Below, piece after piece: positions 18,384 through 27,796 of a DNA stretch of 40,642 bases. The stretch is from Caballeronia catudaia. Its GTDB lineage: Bacteria; Pseudomonadota; Gammaproteobacteria; Burkholderiales; Burkholderiaceae. Within the stretch, counting starts at the first letter, position 1; each line of letters begins with the position of its first letter. The stretch is from contig NZ_FCOF02000052.1 in assembly GCF_001544755.2 (NCBI RefSeq), positions 1 through 40,642 on the forward strand, read 5' to 3'. Made by a program: the position numbers and the translations under genes. The notes under the pieces are model-generated. The model had not been told where the DNA came from. It made no database searches and saw only the letters and a program-made list of their open reading frames with translations.

Positions 18384-19630
18384 AGCATACGCTTTCCCTT
18401 CTCACACTGGCGCTTGCCGCGTTCACGCTCAATGCGAGCGCTGCAGGCACGGACCCGCTCGATTTCGATTATGAGATTGCGGGCAACGTGCTCGAGCGAC
18501 CAGCGCTCGTTTTCAACGATGGAAGCGATACCTACTTTCAGCCGCGCGCGGGACAGGCGCTGCGCGTCGATGGCGGACACAGCCAGGGTCCGTACGTCGT
18601 CGTCGCGGGCACGCCGGAGGTGATTCACTACACGGTGGGTGGCTCGACCGCGACGGCCTACTGGAAAAAGGCCAATCGCTTTATTGGCGACAAGGCCCGT
18701 TCCGATGCCCCGCCGGCGTTTGCCGGTTTCTCGGGCCGTCTCGCGTTGATTGGCTCGCGCACCAGCCTCGAGAGCACGCGCGCGTTGAGCGCGACACTGC
18801 CGCTGTCGCAGCTGGTGAAGGCGCTCGTTCCGCAAGGGTGGACCGGCTCAGCACAGAAGGATATCGACCTGACGTCGTCGATGAGCTTCGCCACACGCGA
18901 CGGTGAGAACTGGATGCAGTCGCTGGATCGGCTCGTCGCGGCCTCCGATCTCTACGCGGACGTCGATTTCAACGCGCATCACGTGGCGCTTCGTCGTTCG
19001 GCGCCACAGTCGGTCGCGGTGAACTACGACGCACCGGCGACGCCCTCGACGGCAGCAGCACAGTCTGCCTCGTCCGCCGCAGATCCGATCGCCGAGATCG
19101 CCAAGCAGAGCGGCGCAAATGTCGCTGCGCCGGCTGACTCCGTGCTTGCGGCGAAACTGGGTGCTGTCGCGATCCGCGACAGCGACGACAGCCACATTCA
19201 AGTCAAGTTCTCCACGAAGCCTTCGAACGAACTCAAAGTCGTCGATGCTGACGGCAAATCGCTGCGTCCTAAATGGGATGACGCGACGAATGTCCTCACG
19301 TTCAACCGCTCCGAACGCTTCTCCATCTCGAACGCCGCCGATAAGGTGGAAGTCGCGCGCGTGGCAGGGACAGTGTACGAGTTCGACCCGGCGAACAAGG
19401 CGGCCCTGCAAAGCGTGTTCGATCAGAACGGCTCGACCTTCTTCAAGTTCGCTGACACGGTCGGCAAGGTCACGGTCGCGGACGTCGCGCATATGGGTTC
19501 AGGTGAACAGAAGGGACGTTTCTACAAGTTCAATGGCACCGCTGATCAATTCATTGTCAATGCCGATGGCAACGTCGTGAACGTTCTTCGCAAGCATGAC
19601 GTGCGGTTCTTCGACCGGCCTGCGTCATGA
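18380..19630 (+). CDS. Mosaic protein: VirB9-like, TcpQ, VirB9-like domains
   Basis: 416 residues, secreted (signal peptide about 1-21). Residues 40-100 (PALVFNDGSDTYFQPRAG..., VIHYTVGG) look like the C-terminal VirB9 fold; residues 137-206 (LPLSQLVKALVPQGW..., VDFNAHHVALRR) are a TcpQ-type domain as in PilL of thin pili; residues about 255-412 again resemble VirB9 domains (SVFDQNGSTFFKFAD..., FIVNADGNVVNVLRK). This joins an outer-core element of secretion systems to a pilus secretin partner. Start overlaps the previous stop by 4 bp. Domain limits are by eye. Confidence 0.65.
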   Translation: MKHTLSLLTLALAAFTLNASAAGTDPLDFDYEIAGNVLERPALVFNDGSDTYFQPRAGQALRVDGGHSQGPYVVVAGTPEVIHYTVGGSTATAYWKKANRFIGDKARSDAPPAFAGFSGRLALIGSRTSLESTRALSATLPLSQLVKALVPQGWTGSAQKDIDLTSSMSFATRDGENWMQSLDRLVAASDLYADVDFNAHHVALRRSAPQSVAVNYDAPATPSTAAAQSASSAADPIAEIAKQSGANVAAPADSVLAAKLGAVAIRDSDDSHIQVKFSTKPSNELKVVDADGKSLRPKWDDATNVLTFNRSERFSISNAADKVEVARVAGTVYEFDPANKAALQSVFDQNGSTFFKFADTVGKVTVADVAHMGSGEQKGRFYKFNGTADQFIVNADGNVVNVLRKHDVRFFDRPAS

Positions 19631-20049
19631 ATCGGTTGCTCCAGATCTCGATTCTGCTTGCCGCCGCCGGACCGATGTTGGCACATGCCGATTGCATCGA
19701 TGACGCCGCGAGCTATCACCGTGTGAGCGTTCAACTGGTGCGCGCAATCGCGCAGCAAGAATCCGGCATGCGCCCCTACGTCACGAATCGCAACAGCGAT
19801 GGCAGCGAAGACATTGGCCTCATGCAGATCAATTCGACCTGGTTCCCGAAGCTTTCGCGTTTTGGGATATCGCGCCAGCACCTATTCGATGCCTGCGTGA
19901 ACGCCTACGTCGGGACGTGGATTCTTGCATCGAACATCAAGCAGTTCGGCGCGACGTGGCGGGCCGTCGGTGCCTATAACGCCGTCTCGTCGAGCAAACA
20001 ACTCGTCTACGCCAACAACATTTACCGTCGCCTGCAGCGCGCGAACTGA
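19627..20049 (+). CDS. VirB1/PilT-like lytic transglycosylase
   Basis: 140 residues with a signal peptide (cleavage near AHA, residue 21). SLT/IagB domain with catalytic Glu45 (AQQESGM), GLMQIN and YNAV motifs. It matches VirB1 of secretion systems and PilT of R64-type pili. It cuts glycan strands so that the envelope-spanning complex can be built. Overlaps the upstream gene by 4 bp. Confidence 0.9.
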   Translation: MNRLLQISILLAAAGPMLAHADCIDDAASYHRVSVQLVRAIAQQESGMRPYVTNRNSDGSEDIGLMQINSTWFPKLSRFGISRQHLFDACVNAYVGTWILASNIKQFGATWRAVGAYNAVSSSKQLVYANNIYRRLQRAN

Positions 20050-20054
20050 CCAAC

Positions 20055-20711
20055 ATGACGCCCATTCTTTCTCTTCAAACGCATCGCATCGCGCGCCTGT
20101 TCGCCCAGTTGTCCGCTCAACTGTTCGCTTGTCTGGCCCTGACCACAGTCTCGACGCTAGCGGCGGCCGACCCCGATCAGTCGCGCCTCCCTCCGCCGCC
20201 GGGAGATGGATGGCAGATGCTCGCGGCGCCGAGCGCTCGTCCTGCGCCCGTGCAACTGGCGATGGCAACTCCGGCTGGAACGCCGGTCGCCTCAACGGGT
20301 GCGCCGCCCGCCGCGCCTCGGGCAGTACCCGGCACTCCGGCTCCGACTGGATTGCCCGGTGCTGGCGCACCGACACCCGTGAGTGCCTCGCTCGACGTCG
20401 CGCCTGTCGTTGTTCCGTCGGGCACCGCATCAAGTACACCGGGCGGAGTGCTGTCGCTCACCATCACGCCGCAAGACATCAACTTGCGCAACGCGCTCGA
20501 TCGCTGGCTGCAGCAGCAAGGCTGGCAACTCGCATGGAAGATCGATGACGATCTGCCGCTCGAATTCAATGCGACCTTCTTGGGCGATTTCAAATCGGTG
20601 CTGACGCAACTCATGCAGGCCACTAATCATATGCGTACGCCCACGCGCGTGTGCAAGCACACCAACAACGTTATCCGCGTGGTCGCGCGCGCGGCAAACT
20701 GCCAAGAGTAA
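20055..20711 (+). CDS. PilL-like secreted protein with C-terminal TcpQ domain
   Basis: 218 residues. Signal peptide (to about 38), a Pro/Ala-rich flexible stretch (40-125), then a TcpQ domain (about 133-218: LTITPQDINLRNALDRWLQQQGW..., NNVIRVVARA). Such domains help the type IVb pilus secretin reach or stay in the outer membrane. Next gene, the secretin, starts 5 nt after the stop. Confidence 0.75.
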   Translation: MTPILSLQTHRIARLFAQLSAQLFACLALTTVSTLAAADPDQSRLPPPPGDGWQMLAAPSARPAPVQLAMATPAGTPVASTGAPPAAPRAVPGTPAPTGLPGAGAPTPVSASLDVAPVVVPSGTASSTPGGVLSLTITPQDINLRNALDRWLQQQGWQLAWKIDDDLPLEFNATFLGDFKSVLTQLMQATNHMRTPTRVCKHTNNVIRVVARAANCQE

Positions 20712-20716
20712 TCGCC

Positions 20717-22342
20717 ATGCGTCATACGAAAATCAAATCCGCCGTCGCCATGCTTGTGGCGATCTCGCTCACCGGCTGCGCGGTGTCGCAATGGGACGTC
20801 AACCACGCATACGATGCGCTCAACGCGGAGGGCGCAAAGGCGATGGGCAATGGCCCCGAGTCGATGGCGCTCGTTGAGGATGTGCCGACCGCGTTTCTCG
20901 GTGATCGCCTCGTGCCGGTCGCCTATGAAGCGACGCTGCCCGCGATCTTCCGCGAGAAGACGGTGGTGTTCCCTGGCAATTTGCCGCTCTCGAAGATTGC
21001 GACGCTCGTGTCCAGTGCGACCGGCTACCCGGTGCACCTGAGCCCGGACGTGTTCATTCCGCGCGATGCGTTCATCCCGAAGACCAATGTCGCTGCTCCG
21101 TCGCAACCGGGTCCGATGACATCGTCGCTTGCGAAGGCGAACGTTGAACCGGTCTATGCGCAGCCGTGCAACTGCAAAGTCGGCCAGTACCTTCGTGGCG
21201 TGACTGAAAATCTCGGCCTCGACTGGTCGTTCGATGGAACGACCATTTCCATCAGCCGCCTCGTGACGAAGACGTTCACGATCGCAGCGATCCCGGGCAA
21301 AGTGTCGATCAAGTCGACCATGTCTAAGGGCACCGACACCTCGACCGGCGGTCAGGCGGGCGGGGCGACCGGCGGCACTGTGGGCAATACCGGTTCGTTC
21401 TCGTCGGTCACTTCCACCGGCCGTGACGGCACCTTCGATCAGATCGCGATCATTCAGTCGGAACTCGAGAAATTGAAATCGCCGTTGGGCGAGGTGGTCG
21501 TCAATCCGCAGAGCCGACTGGTGATGGTGCGCGATACCAAGGAGGCGGTGGACCGGATGGGCGTGCTGCTCGCTCGCGAAAATGCGATCTCGACCCGTCA
21601 GGTCGCATTGCGTGTGCGCACGCTGCAGATCGATATGAACAACGGTTCGCAAGCGGGCGTGAGCACAGACATTGTCTTCAACCGCATCTCCGATGGATTG
21701 AAGAAATACGCGATCACGTTCACGTCTCCTATCTCGCTTGCGACCGCCGCGGGTGGCAGCGTTGGCCTTTCGGTGCTCAAGCCCGGCTCGCCGTTCGAAG
21801 GCACGAACGCCATCATCAGCGGCTTGAACAGCTTCGGCAAGACGGTGCAGGACAACACGCAGACGAAGCTGACGCTCAATGGCTTGCCGGTGTCGATTGG
21901 TTCGTTCGAGACCAAGGGATATCTCGCCGCGACCACCCCAAGTGTCGGGTCGCTCACCGGTGGCACGGCGGGCGTGCCTGGCCTGCAGCCTGGGTCGGTC
22001 ACGGTCGGTGACTTCGTGAACATCCTGCCGTCGGTCAACGACCACAACCAGATCATCCTGTCGTACTGGAGTGACAGTTCGAAGCTCAATGGGCCGTTCA
22101 CCACGATCAGCACGGGCTCCGGGGCCACGCTCCAGCAGATCCAGTTGCCCGACATTCTCGGCAGCAAGGATGATCAGACCATCGCGCTGTCGGACGGTCA
22201 GACCGTGGTCCTGTACGGCGCGGTGACGAACCGTTATGACGGCTCCAGCAACAACGGTATTGCCGGTATGTCCGGCAACTGGAACAAGGGCCGGACCTTC
22301 CAGGTGATCATGCTCACGGCTACTGTCGTGCCGTCGATGTGA
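20717..22342 (+). CDS. pilN: Type IVb pilus secretin lipoprotein PilN
   Basis: 541 residues. Lipobox LTGC with Cys21, N-domains (to about 245), a Gly/Thr/Ser-rich linker, then the secretin barrel domain ending in the conserved IQLPDILGS...IALSDGQTVVLYGAV stretch. It forms the outer-membrane pore for the thin pilus. Start ATG 20717 chosen because it opens the signal peptide; upstream reading overlaps the previous gene. Confidence 0.92.
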   Translation: MRHTKIKSAVAMLVAISLTGCAVSQWDVNHAYDALNAEGAKAMGNGPESMALVEDVPTAFLGDRLVPVAYEATLPAIFREKTVVFPGNLPLSKIATLVSSATGYPVHLSPDVFIPRDAFIPKTNVAAPSQPGPMTSSLAKANVEPVYAQPCNCKVGQYLRGVTENLGLDWSFDGTTISISRLVTKTFTIAAIPGKVSIKSTMSKGTDTSTGGQAGGATGGTVGNTGSFSSVTSTGRDGTFDQIAIIQSELEKLKSPLGEVVVNPQSRLVMVRDTKEAVDRMGVLLARENAISTRQVALRVRTLQIDMNNGSQAGVSTDIVFNRISDGLKKYAITFTSPISLATAAGGSVGLSVLKPGSPFEGTNAIISGLNSFGKTVQDNTQTKLTLNGLPVSIGSFETKGYLAATTPSVGSLTGGTAGVPGLQPGSVTVGDFVNILPSVNDHNQIILSYWSDSSKLNGPFTTISTGSGATLQQIQLPDILGSKDDQTIALSDGQTVVLYGAVTNRYDGSSNNGIAGMSGNWNKGRTFQVIMLTATVVPSM

Positions 22343-22361
22343 GCACGAGGTGAGCACAAGA

Positions 22362-23642
22362 ATGCACTTCGAATCGATTCCGGGGGAGAAGGGCGCGAAG
22401 CTGGTCTTCGGGCTTGAATGGCGGGCGTACTCGCCCAAAGGCGCGCGGGCCGAGCGTCGGCATTACGCCCAGGGACTTGCCGCGACGCATTACGCCGAGA
22501 TCAAGGCAAACGACGAAACAATCGCGGGCTTCTGCACGCTCGAGGCCGAGCAACGAAAGGGCAGCAAGCTGTATTCCGCAGCCGCACGTATTGCTATGCT
22601 GGACCGGGTTCGGCGCCGGCCCGCCGTGCTGGTGCTGATCCAGAATGAAGAGCGTGTGCATCTGGTGCTGGTGCAGCGCGGCGCGGTTACAGCCGATGAA
22701 GAGGTGGCGCTCATCGCACTCGCGGATCGACGCGAGGAAATCGAGGACCAGTGCGAGAAAGCGGGTCTCGCGCTCGCGACGCTCGGTTTCGGCGCGCAAC
22801 TTCACGCCGTCGACGAGATGTTCCAACTGCGCGAGTTGTTAGTCGACCGCAAGGTTGGTCTGATTAAGAAAATGCCCGTCGCAGTGCCGACGGTCGTGCC
22901 GTTGTTCGTGATCCTGGCGGCGCTTCTCTTCGTCGGCAAGCAGGCGGTGGAGATCCTCAATCCACCTCCGCCCCCGCCCGCGCCTCCGCCTACCTTCATG
23001 CAGGAATATCAGGCGGCCGTGTTGCGCACGCTCGCCGCACCCGCGCCGCTCGCAAAGCTCTTCGCGCCTCAACTGCTCGCGAAATTCGGTGGCGAGGAAA
23101 GTAACTTCGCCGGCTGGCAGTTCGAGAAGGCGACCTGCAATGCGACCGGGCCTTGTGTGACCACCTACAAACGGCAAGGCGGCACGTTCAAGGAGTTCGA
23201 CGCCCGCGCGCCCGAATCGATTCGTCCGGTGGTCTTCAATCCAGATGGCTGGCACCTGACTACGAAAGGGCCGGAAGCGGACATCGTGCAGCGCGTGGCG
23301 CTCGCCGATGCCAAGTCGTGGCCGACGCAGCAGGCGCTCATCAAGGCGTTGCAGACCGAACCGCAGAAACTCTCTACGACCCCGGAGACCCTCAGCAGCC
23401 ACGGCTACGTGGTGGACATCAAGCCTGCCGAACGATTGATATCTCGTCAGCCGATGGCGGGCGAGGTGCAAGGTCCGCTCGTGCAACGGGGCGCATGGCA
23501 GATCGATGGCTACAAATGGCAGAGCGCTTTGCTGACGCGGCTGCCGGACAACATGGCGCTGGAGTCGCTCGACATCCAGTTGAAAGATGACGGCACCGGC
23601 GTGCATTTCACCGCGAAGGGCAAATACTATGTTCTCAACTAA
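22362..23642 (+). CDS. pilO: Type IVb pilus accessory protein PilO
   Basis: 426 residues from ATG 22362 (a GTG at 22350 is the alternative). Cytoplasmic actin-like N-terminal part, one membrane helix (VPLFVILAALLFVGKQAVEIL, about 180-200), a run of prolines (PPPPPPAPPP), and a periplasmic domain. This is the layout of R64 PilO, which links the inner-membrane assembly platform to the secretin. Overlaps pilP by 14 bp. Confidence 0.85.
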   Translation: MHFESIPGEKGAKLVFGLEWRAYSPKGARAERRHYAQGLAATHYAEIKANDETIAGFCTLEAEQRKGSKLYSAAARIAMLDRVRRRPAVLVLIQNEERVHLVLVQRGAVTADEEVALIALADRREEIEDQCEKAGLALATLGFGAQLHAVDEMFQLRELLVDRKVGLIKKMPVAVPTVVPLFVILAALLFVGKQAVEILNPPPPPPAPPPTFMQEYQAAVLRTLAAPAPLAKLFAPQLLAKFGGEESNFAGWQFEKATCNATGPCVTTYKRQGGTFKEFDARAPESIRPVVFNPDGWHLTTKGPEADIVQRVALADAKSWPTQQALIKALQTEPQKLSTTPETLSSHGYVVDIKPAERLISRQPMAGEVQGPLVQRGAWQIDGYKWQSALLTRLPDNMALESLDIQLKDDGTGVHFTAKGKYYVLN

Positions 23643-24249
23643 ATTCCCCCCTCAGTCCGCCTTGCACTCTGCGGTGATTGGCGCGCTCATGCTCGCCGCG
23701 AGCGGCGCGATCGCACAGGAAAGTCACCTGACGCTTGACGATATCGACAAGCTCGCGCGGCAGAAGATCGTCGATTCGATGCGCAAGAGCGATGGTTCGA
23801 ACAACGGCATGCAGGGCGTCGGGCTTGGCTCGCCGCTCGGGGCACCCGCGCCGGTAGCACCAGCGGCGGCAAGTGCGCCGGCCGCTCCCAAGTTCGTCGA
23901 GCATAAGCCTCTGCTTCCGCCGAAGCGCGTTGTGCCAGCGACCTTCGTGGGCGCCTATTCCGATATGTCTGGGGCGTATGTCCTCTATGACTTTCAAGGT
24001 GCTACCTACACGGCGCGGCAAGGGTCGCGCCTGCTCAACGGATGGACGGTGGCGTCGGTCGAGGGCTTCACCGTCACGCTCGTCGATGGCAAGCGCAAAT
24101 GGACCGAGACGATCTCTGCACCCTCCGACCTTCCGCTCGCCGCGCCCGATGGTCCGGCCATCCGGGCAATCAATGACCTCGGTTCTCCCCTTCCTCCCGG
24201 TGGCCTGCCGACGGCGACCGCGTCCACCATTGTTCCCTTCGGAAAATAA
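23629..24249 (+). CDS. pilP: Type IVb pilus biogenesis protein PilP
   Basis: 206 residues. Signal peptide (cleaved near AIA-QE, residue 29), a helical part (LDDIDKLARQKIVDSM), a Pro/Ala linker, and a small beta domain (YVLYDFQGATYTARQGSRLLNGWTV). It fits the PilP periplasmic connector between PilO and the secretin. The ATG 23629 gives the signal peptide. Confidence 0.8.
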   Translation: MFSTKFPPQSALHSAVIGALMLAASGAIAQESHLTLDDIDKLARQKIVDSMRKSDGSNNGMQGVGLGSPLGAPAPVAPAAASAPAAPKFVEHKPLLPPKRVVPATFVGAYSDMSGAYVLYDFQGATYTARQGSRLLNGWTVASVEGFTVTLVDGKRKWTETISAPSDLPLAAPDGPAIRAINDLGSPLPPGGLPTATASTIVPFGK

Positions 24250-24251
24250 TC

Positions 24252-26654
24252 ATGGGTCTGTTCAATCAAGAGGATCAGGACGCGCCCGAGCTGCGCGGAG
24301 GCTTCTTCAAGCGCTTGCGTGCGCCTCGTGCCGGTTTCGTGGAAGGGGCCAGCAGCGCCGAGCCCAAGCGCAAGCGCGAACGGAAGGAGCCCGCGTCGAC
24401 GAGCACGGAGTCGCGCCGTCCAGCGCCGTCGGCTGAGACAACATCGCGGGCGACGAACCCGCAAGTCATGTTTCTTGGACGGGCGCTCTCAGGCGGCGAT
24501 ATCGAGGACGTCGAGAGCACGACGGTCGAAGATGCGGCAGTAATCGGCACCGAGTCGACGCCGAGCGTTCCCGACCTGAATGCTTCGGGCAGGGAAGAAG
24601 AACCGGCCTTTCATCCATTTGTGCCGCCCGTCTTCGAGCGGCCCACGTTTGAAAGTCTGGCGGCTGCAATGAAATCGGCTGAACAGCGCAGCTCGAGCGC
24701 GCAGCGCGTCGAGCCGTCGCTCGATTCACCTATGGCCGACGCTGCCGCGCCGGCCGGTATGGCGACGAATGCACCCACCGGCGTTTCGACCGACGAGTCA
24801 CCCGACGCTCCGATTTCCATCGTCGCGACAGGCCTTGCGACGCAGACACCATCTGTAGCCACGCTCGAGCGCGCAGCAATCGAACATCCACGCGTGTCAG
24901 ATGAGCAGCCCGTGTCAGCGCCGAAGGCATCGAAAGGCTTCTTCGCGGAAGACGCGGACGAAGAGGGGGAGAGCGCAGGCACGGTGGGATTGATGTCCGG
25001 GCGTCCCGAACTTGTCTCCCCCGAGTCGCTGCCCGAGTTCAAGCGCATCCTGACCGTATCGGATGACGACGCCGCGTTGCGTATTCCGGCGAATGCACGC
25101 AAGGAATTCGTGGCGGTCGAACTGCAGCCTGGCATCGCAATCACGGTCGCAACGGCTCGCTTCTGCGAGAAGGCACAGTACGCATCGTTCATCAAGGATC
25201 TTGGCAACAACGACATCCTGGTGCGCGAAGAGATGGTCGCGAGTGAGGCAGTCATCGCGGCGATCTATACCGGCAAGGCGGTTTCGCCGAACAATGCGGG
25301 CGTGCGCGAAGCCAGTCGAGCGATCGGCAACTTCCGTGACATCGTCGAAGCAGCCCATGCGTATGGCGCGAGCGATATTCACTTCGAACCGCGCGAGTTC
25401 CACAACGAAGTCGAAGTGCGGTTTCGCGTGAATGGCGATATGTACACCTTTCGCCACATGCCCAAGGCGATCGTGCGTCGCGCGTTGTTCGCGGCCTATA
25501 GCGATCTCGTCCAGCGCAACACAAATTCGGGTAACAGCTTTCAGCCCACCGCACCCCAGTCCGCCATGATTCCGTTGGTGGTGAAGACCGACACCGTGAA
25601 CCTTCGGTGGCAGTCGTCTCCGCTCGTCGGCGGGTACGACGTGACGCTGCGTTTGCTCGATGGCAACTTCAAGAACTTCAACGTCTTGCTACCCAAGGAC
25701 ATGGGCTTCGAGCAAAGCCAACTCGACTTGATCGACACCTTGAACTATGTGAGCGGCGGCATCACCGCCCTGACAGGCGAGACGGGCTCGGGCAAGACGA
25801 CGACGCTGCGCGCCCTCTCGTATATGCTGCCGGACCGGGAGCTGAAGAAGCAGTTCGCGGTGAATGAACCTTCCGAATATCCGATGCCTTGGCTTTCGGA
25901 CTACTCGATCATCCGCCGGCCGGACGAAACCGACGACGAGGCAAACCGAAAATACGCGGAGGTGATCCGCACGCTCATGCGTCAGGACCCGGACGATCTG
26001 ACGATCGGCGAAGTGCGAGATCGTGTGGTGATGGGGCTGGTTGCCGAACTCGCGCTGACGGGTCACCCGGTTCGCTTCTCGCTTCACGCGAGTGACGTGA
26101 TTGCCGCGGTGATGCGTATGGCCGGTGGTCGCCTTCAGTTGCCGATTGACGAACTCGCGTCCGAGGGCTTCATCAACGCGGTGGGCAACCAGAAGCTCAT
26201 CCCGACGCTGTGCGATCACTGCAAGCTCCCGGCTGAAGATGTGATGCCTGCGATGGATCTGGAAATCCTGCGGAACAAATTCGGCGTCGACACCACTCGG
26301 ATGGCTTGTCGCAACTACGACGGTTGCCAGCACTGTCGTCTGGACGGCCTGTTCACGCGCAATGGCAAGGTCGCCGGCGGCACCAAACGTCCTTCCGTTG
26401 CGGCGGAACTCTACCGTCCGACCCCCGAATTCCTCGAGCGTGTAGGAGAGCGTGACTGGGCCGGTGCGCGTCGAATCTGGCGCGGCGAGCGCCGTACAGG
26501 ATTCGATAATGCCGACATGACTGGAAAGACGCTCTATGAACACGCTCTTTTCAAGTCTTCGCGCGGTTTGATTGACCCACAATTCATCAATCGGTCGATG
26601 CAGTCGTTCGCGCAATACCGCGTGATGCCGGGCGTCGACGGTCGGATGCTCTAA
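24252..26654 (+). CDS. pilQ: Pilus assembly ATPase PilQ (GspE/PilB family)
   Basis: 800 residues; the first 270 are low-complexity, charged and Ala/Pro-rich, much longer than in R64 PilQ (about 510). The ATPase core shows Walker A GETGSGKTT (509-517), an Asp-box/Walker B-like region with unusual sequence (DPDDLTIGEVRD), a His-box variant (FSLHAS) and the paired-cysteine motif (LCDHC ... CRNYDGCQHC, about 653-695). It powers pilus extension from the cytoplasmic face together with PilR. Confidence 0.92.
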   Translation: MGLFNQEDQDAPELRGGFFKRLRAPRAGFVEGASSAEPKRKRERKEPASTSTESRRPAPSAETTSRATNPQVMFLGRALSGGDIEDVESTTVEDAAVIGTESTPSVPDLNASGREEEPAFHPFVPPVFERPTFESLAAAMKSAEQRSSSAQRVEPSLDSPMADAAAPAGMATNAPTGVSTDESPDAPISIVATGLATQTPSVATLERAAIEHPRVSDEQPVSAPKASKGFFAEDADEEGESAGTVGLMSGRPELVSPESLPEFKRILTVSDDDAALRIPANARKEFVAVELQPGIAITVATARFCEKAQYASFIKDLGNNDILVREEMVASEAVIAAIYTGKAVSPNNAGVREASRAIGNFRDIVEAAHAYGASDIHFEPREFHNEVEVRFRVNGDMYTFRHMPKAIVRRALFAAYSDLVQRNTNSGNSFQPTAPQSAMIPLVVKTDTVNLRWQSSPLVGGYDVTLRLLDGNFKNFNVLLPKDMGFEQSQLDLIDTLNYVSGGITALTGETGSGKTTTLRALSYMLPDRELKKQFAVNEPSEYPMPWLSDYSIIRRPDETDDEANRKYAEVIRTLMRQDPDDLTIGEVRDRVVMGLVAELALTGHPVRFSLHASDVIAAVMRMAGGRLQLPIDELASEGFINAVGNQKLIPTLCDHCKLPAEDVMPAMDLEILRNKFGVDTTRMACRNYDGCQHCRLDGLFTRNGKVAGGTKRPSVAAELYRPTPEFLERVGERDWAGARRIWRGERRTGFDNADMTGKTLYEHALFKSSRGLIDPQFINRSMQSFAQYRVMPGVDGRML

Positions 26655-26666
26655 ACCGAGTCGGTC

Positions 26667-27785
26667 ATGCTCAATACCTTTGCAAAAATGCTTCCCAAGC
26701 GGCAGCAAGTCGCCACTGCGCGCTGGCGTTTCCAGAAAGTGCGCGAGGACTTCTACCGCGAGACACGGCTCGATATCGCAGCCAAAGGCCTGCGTAACAC
26801 CGAGACGCTATTCGACCGGCTGGAGACCTACGAGAAGCGCAATCGCGCACGCGGCCGCATTGAGTGGCATGTGTTCGCCCGTATTCGCGAGACCATGCAG
26901 CGCGGCGAGAGCTTCGCGCACGCGATAAAGCCATTCATTCCCGGCGATGAGTACGCGTTGCTCGACATCGCGGATGAGTCGGCGCGCGAGGATGCGGTCG
27001 TGCGCGGCTTCGAGCTCGCCGAGATGGCCGCGAAGGCGAAACGCGTCTTGTCGTCGACGACGTCGGTCCAGATGGCTTATCCAGCCCTGCTGCTCGTCTA
27101 TATGTACGCGTACTGCATGCTGTTTGGTGGCGTCATCTTTCCACAGGTCAAGGATGTTCGGCCATTGGAACAGTGGCCCGACCTCGGGCGCTTCCTCTAT
27201 CACGTCGACACGTTCTGCTTTGAGTACTGGTGGCTCACGCTTACGGTCGTGATCGGTCTTGTCTTCGCTTACTTCTCAAGCCTGAAGCGCTGGGCGGGAC
27301 CGCTGCGGGACAAATTCGATCGCATGCCGCTGCTCTGGCGCAATCGACGCGATTTGCGTGCCGCGCTACTGATCGTCTCGTTGGCAGGCCTGTTCGATTC
27401 GAACCTCACACTGCGCGCCGCGCTGGAGAGGCTGTTGAAGACCGCCGACCCGTGGATGCGTTGGCACCTGACGACGATGAACCGGCGGCTTACCGCGCGG
27501 GCGGATGAGCCGATGCGTGCGCTCGACACCGGAATCTTCTCCACGACGATCGTCGACACGATCACCGATGCGGCAGGGCGCGATCAATTCGAACTGGCGA
27601 TCAAGAGCCTCGGGCGTGAATCGCTTGATCGCGTGGTTGAGGCAGTCAAGCGTAACGCGCGGCTGACGCACTTCATGCTGCTCGGCATCGCTGCCGCGCT
27701 CTTTCTGACTCTCGGAATTGGTTCGTACATCGTGACCGGCGCCGTCAACCTGACTTCGGGCAATCCCGCGGTTTCCACCTACTAA
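26667..27785 (+). CDS. pilR: Pilus inner-membrane platform protein PilR (GspF family)
   Basis: 372 residues. GspF-like helical domains, with membrane helices near 135-160 (AYPALLLVYMYAYCMLFGGVIF), 187-205 (WWLTLTVVIGLVFAYF) and 334-352 (FMLLGIAAALFLTLGIGSYIV). It anchors PilQ and handles the pilins. Follows pilQ by 12 nt. Confidence 0.9.
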   Translation: MLNTFAKMLPKRQQVATARWRFQKVREDFYRETRLDIAAKGLRNTETLFDRLETYEKRNRARGRIEWHVFARIRETMQRGESFAHAIKPFIPGDEYALLDIADESAREDAVVRGFELAEMAAKAKRVLSSTTSVQMAYPALLLVYMYAYCMLFGGVIFPQVKDVRPLEQWPDLGRFLYHVDTFCFEYWWLTLTVVIGLVFAYFSSLKRWAGPLRDKFDRMPLLWRNRRDLRAALLIVSLAGLFDSNLTLRAALERLLKTADPWMRWHLTTMNRRLTARADEPMRALDTGIFSTTIVDTITDAAGRDQFELAIKSLGRESLDRVVEAVKRNARLTHFMLLGIAAALFLTLGIGSYIVTGAVNLTSGNPAVSTY

Positions 27786-27796
27786 AAGGACTTCAA

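Noticed and set aside
20627..22438. Leftward 603-residue open frame opposite pilN
   Set aside because: Arg/His-rich shadow of the secretin gene, no ribosome binding site or domain.
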